Below are positions 60,955 to 64,000 of a stretch of 64,000 bases of DNA, piece by piece. Under the pieces are notes generated by a model. It was given only the letters and a program-made list of their open reading frames with translations. It did not search any database and had not been told where the DNA came from. A program made the translations under genes and the position numbers. The number at the start of each line of letters is the position of its first letter. Within the stretch, counting starts at the first letter, position 1. The DNA is from Lachnospiraceae bacterium. Its GTDB lineage: Bacteria; Bacillota; Clostridia; Lachnospirales; Lachnospiraceae. The stretch lies in the NCBI GenBank assembly GCA_017634065.1, contig JAGBOC010000020.1:1-64000 (forward strand), read 5' to 3'.

Positions 60955-61877
60955 TTGAACTTAAAAATATAAAACTAAATATAAGCAACATAGATATCTT
61001 AAATGATGTGAGTTTTAACATACTTGACAATTCTGTAACCTGTATCTTGGACAATAAAAAATCTGGAAAGAGCTCAATTTTTAAGATATTGACTGGTGTG
61101 TATAAAAACTATTATGGTGAAGTTATTTGCGATGGGCAAGATATAAATGATTTGAAAAAGTGTAAAATTGATATTTTACATGAGACAAGAGAAAAAGATG
61201 CAGACATAACTGTAAATGAATATTTAAAGTTTTATGCAAGTATTTATAATGTAGCAAATGAAGAAGAGATAGACCAATATATCGAAAATATGTTAAGAAA
61301 ATATTCCCTTATCTCTTATAAATATACAAGTATAAATGTGCTTGATAATGAAAATTATAAGTTACTTGAGCTGATTAGAATATCTATAAATGATCCAGAT
61401 GTGATTTTGTTTGATAATTTATTTTCAAGCGATAATGCTGATTTTAATGAAAGACTGCTTGAGTATATAAAAAAGTTAGTTAATCATAAGACACTTGTGT
61501 TCGCGTCAAGAAGTTTGAATTATATAGAAGAAATAGCTACACATCTTGTAATTTTAGAAACTGGAAGTCTAGTAGCTTATGGTAAAAAAGAGGAAGTGTA
61601 CAAAAGAGCAGAGCTTAGTAACAAAATAGAGATAGAAGTTTTAGATAAGATACAAGAAGCAGTAGATATACTTAAAACTAATGAGAATATTGCGAATATC
61701 ACATACACTGATAAGATTATATCATTTTCAATAGTTTCAAATATAACTTATTCAGAAGAAAGAAATAGAGTCGAAGCAAATATCTTAAAAGAATTGGTAG
61801 ATAAGGGTATAGATGTGTATTCGTTTAAGAAACAAAGAGTTCGCTTTGAACAATTATTTGGAAGATTAGGGGTATAG
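60951..61877 (+). CDS. Degenerate ABC-transporter ATPase-like protein
   Basis: A 308-residue protein with the fold order of an ABC-2 type ATPase but nearly every catalytic motif altered. Walker A reads DNKKSGKSS at residues 34-42 (first Gly replaced by Asp, GKS kept). The signature LSGGQ is replaced by LDNEN (131-135). In Walker B, VILFDN keeps the Asp (155) but has Asn156 where the catalytic Glu belongs. The switch His is Arg187 (FASRSLN), and the Q-loop Gln is lost (LHETREKD). The C-terminal 90 residues resemble the regulatory tail of ABC-2 ATPases. It may still bind nucleotide but is unlikely to hydrolyse it. The frame is intact and gene overlaps are neat, so it is not a pseudogene. Confidence 0.85.
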   Translation: MIELKNIKLNISNIDILNDVSFNILDNSVTCILDNKKSGKSSIFKILTGVYKNYYGEVICDGQDINDLKKCKIDILHETREKDADITVNEYLKFYASIYNVANEEEIDQYIENMLRKYSLISYKYTSINVLDNENYKLLELIRISINDPDVILFDNLFSSDNADFNERLLEYIKKLVNHKTLVFASRSLNYIEEIATHLVILETGSLVAYGKKEEVYKRAELSNKIEIEVLDKIQEAVDILKTNENIANITYTDKIISFSIVSNITYSEERNRVEANILKELVDKGIDVYSFKKQRVRFEQLFGRLGV

Positions 61878-61878
61878 A

Positions 61879-62571
61879 TTGGAAAACATACTAAAAATAT
61901 ATAAGAGACTAAATAATTCATATGTGAAGCAGAGAATACTTCTTGTTTATTTGATTGCTCAAAATACGATTTTGTCTTTGGCAATGCTTATTTTTGCAAA
62001 TGTAATTATTTCAAATGGACAAATCAATGGAGAACTTGATTATAGTCAGATTAGATATTTCTACACTTTTGCTATTATAGCTTTATTTGTTTTAGTTTTA
62101 ATATTTGCACCTATTTTTTTATCAAGGACACTCAATACTTTGTATAAAAAGAATATCATAGAACACTTATTATCTGCAAAAGTTGAGTTAAGTGAGATTG
62201 TTTATGCAGTATTTTTAAGGGGGACTTCAATCCTTATTATTTTGTTGGTATCCTCATTTCCTATAATTGTGATTTCATTTTACTTTGGTGGCTTTGGAAT
62301 TATTAAAATGCTAAAACTAGTTGGAATTATAATAAGTTATGCAGTGTTTTTTTCATCTATCTGCTTATATATCTCTACCAAAAGTATTGATGAAAATGCT
62401 TCAACAATCATATCATATGTCATAGGGATTATTTTGACGCTACTAAACATTTATTATCTTAATTATTTTCTAAATAGTCGCTTTCTTATAGTGTTTTATG
62501 TATTGTTTAATATAATTATGTCTCTTATACTGCTATCGCTGTCTAAAAAAACAAGTATTTTTAATGCTTGA
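61879..62571 (+). CDS. Membrane protein, probable ABC-2-like permease subunit
   Basis: A 230-residue protein with six hydrophobic helices (IAQNTILSLAMLIFANVII, FYTFAIIALFVLVLIFAPIFL, VFLRGTSILIILLVSSFPIIVISF, LVGIIISYAVFFSSICLYI, TIISYVIGIILTLLNIYY, LIVFYVLFNIIMSLILL). Between helices 2 and 3 is a short cytoplasmic stretch NTLYKKNIIEHLLSAKVELSEI, similar to the coupling region of ABC-2 permeases (gldF type). The start is TTG 61879 with AGGGG seven bases upstream. It closes the three-gene module. No hairpin terminator was seen before the potA promoter, which overlaps its last codons. Confidence 0.78.
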   Translation: MENILKIYKRLNNSYVKQRILLVYLIAQNTILSLAMLIFANVIISNGQINGELDYSQIRYFYTFAIIALFVLVLIFAPIFLSRTLNTLYKKNIIEHLLSAKVELSEIVYAVFLRGTSILIILLVSSFPIIVISFYFGGFGIIKMLKLVGIIISYAVFFSSICLYISTKSIDENASTIISYVIGIILTLLNIYYLNYFLNSRFLIVFYVLFNIIMSLILLSLSKKTSIFNA

Positions 62572-62596
62572 TAAATGCGTAGTTTTACTATATAAT
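62568..62596 (+). promoter_or_regulatory. Promoter of the pot operon
   Basis: TTGATA (62568-62573), 17 bases, TATAAT (62591-62596). The -35 overlaps the stop codon of the previous gene. The leader has a small hairpin GGAAC/GTTCC (62624-62637) just before the GAGAGG ribosome site. Confidence 0.75.
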
Positions 62597-62655
62597 ATAT
62601 TCTCACTTACTAAAATGAAGGAAGGAACTTATGTTCCCTGAGAGGTAAATATGAG

Positions 62656-63753
62656 TTGGAAAACAAATTAATTGACTTAGTTAATATTTCTAAAACATTT
62701 GACCACGATTTAGTACTTGATGATTTGAGTCTTTCTATTAAAGAAAACTCTTTTGTTACATTACTTGGACCTTCGGGATGTGGGAAAACTACTACACTTA
62801 GAATTATTGGTGGTTTTTTAACTCCTGATAAGGGGCAAGTTTTTTTTGATGGAAAAGATATAACTAATTTGCCACCAGAAAAAAGACAACTTAATACTGT
62901 GTTTCAAAAGTATGCTCTATTTCCACATATGAATGTGGCAGAAAATATTGCATTTGGATTGAAAATCAAAAAGAAGAGTAAAGATTATATTGATGAAAAG
63001 ATAAAGTATGCTTTAAAACTTGTAAATCTTGAAGGATATGAGAAAAGAGATATAGATGCATTGTCAGGCGGACAACAACAAAGAATAGCAATAGCAAGGG
63101 CAATAGTGAATGAGCCTAAACTTTTACTTTTAGATGAACCTTTGGGGGCACTTGATTTGAAACTTCGACAAGAAATGCAGTATGAACTTATAAGACTTAA
63201 GAATGAACTTGGAATAACATTTATATATGTAACTCATGATCAGGAAGAGGCACTTACAATGTCTGATACGATTGTAGTAATGAATAAGGGCTATATACAG
63301 CAGATGGGGACACCAGAGCAAATCTATAATGAACCTGAAAATGCATTTGTGGCTACATTTATTGGTGATAGTAATATAGTTGATGGTAAGATGATAGAAG
63401 ATTATGTAGTTGAGATTTCTGGTAAGAAGTTTAGATGTATAGATGCTGGATTTGGAACTAATAAGGCAGTAGATATAGTTATAAGACCTGAAGATGTAGA
63501 AATTGTGCAACCAAATAGTGAGAAGGCAGTGCTACACGGAAGGATGACTCACGTTATCTTTAAGGGAGAGATGTACGAGATGCTTTGTGTAACTGATGAC
63601 GGAAAAGAATGGCTCGTGCACTCAACAAGTCTACATGAACCTGGAAAAGAGGTTGGTATATACGTTGAACCACAAAACATACAGATTATGAATAAACCTA
63701 CATCAGAAGATGAGGCAGCAATAGATCCAATTATTGATGAGGCGGAAGATTAA
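62656..63753 (+). CDS. potA: Spermidine/putrescine ABC transporter ATPase PotA
   Basis: A 365-residue ATPase of the polyamine importer. Walker [10 protein letters not shown] (about 38-46), Q-loop [11 protein letters not shown] typical of PotA, signature LSGGQQQR (136-143), Walker [13 protein letters not shown] (156-167), switch His in YVTHDQEEA and a C-terminal TOBE domain (about 285-345, [14 protein letters not shown]). The start is TTG 62656. The nearby ATG 62651 opens a different frame that stops after six codons, and the N-terminus from [18 protein letters not shown], matches the family. Confidence 0.95.
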   Translation: MENKLIDLVNISKTFDHDLVLDDLSLSIKENSFVTLLGPSGCGKTTTLRIIGGFLTPDKGQVFFDGKDITNLPPEKRQLNTVFQKYALFPHMNVAENIAFGLKIKKKSKDYIDEKIKYALKLVNLEGYEKRDIDALSGGQQQRIAIARAIVNEPKLLLLDEPLGALDLKLRQEMQYELIRLKNELGITFIYVTHDQEEALTMSDTIVVMNKGYIQQMGTPEQIYNEPENAFVATFIGDSNIVDGKMIEDYVVEISGKKFRCIDAGFGTNKAVDIVIRPEDVEIVQPNSEKAVLHGRMTHVIFKGEMYEMLCVTDDGKEWLVHSTSLHEPGKEVGIYVEPQNIQIMNKPTSEDEAAIDPIIDEAED

Positions 63754-64000
63754 TGAATGGAAAACTACGAAATAGATTAATAGCGACACCATATACAATT
63801 TGGATGATTGGATTTATAGTAATCCCACTTATTTTTGTTGTCTATTATGCTTTTACAAATGATAGCAATGCCTTTACTGTGGAAAACGTAATTAGTTTTT
63901 TTAACCCTATACATCTTAAAAGTTTTATACAGGCATTTAAACTTGCATTAATAAGTACAATTATCTGCATAATACTTGCATATCCTATAGCACTAATTTT
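63753..64000 (+). CDS. potB: Spermidine/putrescine ABC transporter permease PotB (partial, runs off the window)
   Basis: Translation from ATG 63753, which overlaps the potA stop (TAATG), gives [21 protein letters not shown] followed by a first TM helix (VIPLIFVVYYAFT), an outer loop and LALISTIICIILAYPIALI as the second TM. These fit PotB, the first permease of the polyamine importer. About 82 codons are present; the rest, and probably potC and potD, lie beyond the window. Confidence 0.9.
   Translation, partial: MNGKLRNRLIATPYTIWMIGFIVIPLIFVVYYAFTNDSNAFTVENVISFFNPIHLKSFIQAFKLALISTIICIILAYPIALI

Noticed and set aside
62651..62671. Six-codon frame from ATG 62651 overlapping the potA start
   Set aside because: It has the better ribosome-site spacing, but the product would be only MSWKTN. 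The TTG at 62656 gives the conserved PotA N-terminus. A leader peptide cannot be excluded, but nothing supports it.
1..64000. Search for CRISPR arrays, insertion sequences, integrases, phage genes and restriction systems
   Set aside because: No regularly spaced repeats, transposase-like frames or phage-like genes were seen. The run is ordinary chromosome with consistent composition.

Overview
The window reads as chromosomal DNA of an AT-rich, low-GC Gram-positive anaerobe of the class Clostridia. The signs are a single-chain pyruvate:ferredoxin oxidoreductase, the asp23-nusB-xseA-xseB-ispA-dxs-tlyA-nadK-argR-recN block, strong AGGAGG ribosome binding sites alongside TTG starts, lipoprotein signal peptides, a BioY transporter and a CD1871A-type small protein. 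A Lachnospiraceae-like lineage is likely, but the genus cannot be named from sequence alone. TGA is used as stop. I see no insertion sequence, prophage, CRISPR array or rRNA, so this is mostly dense core chromosome with short intergenic gaps.

Layout. 1-3727 (minus): branched-chain amino acid ABC importer (livK, livH, livM, livG, the last cut by the window edge). 3.9-10.5 kb: rarA, a secreted protein, PFOR and a HAD phosphatase, separated by clear promoters and terminators. 10.6-17.1 kb: a glycan cluster with a 1262-residue multi-domain glycosyltransferase and three of the four enzymes of GDP-D-glycero-D-manno-heptose synthesis (GmhA, GmhB, HddC), with BioY in the middle. 17.1-20.1 kb: a choline-binding-like surface protein, a 44-residue CD1871A-type protein overlapping a membrane 4Fe-4S protein, and a CNNM/DUF21 CBS protein. 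20.2-28.6 kb: a DUF2156 protein, an EamA transporter, a membrane protein with what looks like a dead RsbW-type ATPase domain, and two SpoIIE-type phosphatases with different sensors flanking rlmD. 28.6-33.6 kb: threonine aldolase, an FAD protein, and an MBOAT plus SGNH O-acetylation pair. 33.6-36.5 kb: tRNA-Gly(CCC), a probable 6S RNA, the rpsF-ssb-rpsR operon with an S6:S18-type leader, and a DUF1508 protein. 36.5-42.4 kb: an unknown protein, a nucleotidyltransferase, a DUF5711-like protein, and mutS2 on the minus strand. 42.5-62.6 kb: a very long same-strand run from asp23 through isoprenoid, tRNA/rRNA modification and repair genes into envelope glycan export genes, a VanRS-like two-component system, and a three-gene ABC-like module. 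62.6 kb to the end: potA and the start of potB (polyamine import).

Most unusual points. (1) The module at 58669-62571, directly behind the two-component system, pairs a large two-TM exported protein and a small permease with an ABC ATPase whose signature motif, catalytic Glu, switch His and first Walker A Gly are all replaced. (2) At least five genes have their ATG 6-8 bases after a clear -10 box and no Shine-Dalgarno, which predicts leaderless mRNAs. (3) A second degenerate ATPase domain sits in the membrane protein just upstream of the SpoIIE phosphatases. (4) A kinase-like domain with intact catalytic residues is fused to GT2 and GT4 domains, next to a heptose pathway that lacks its dedicated kinase.
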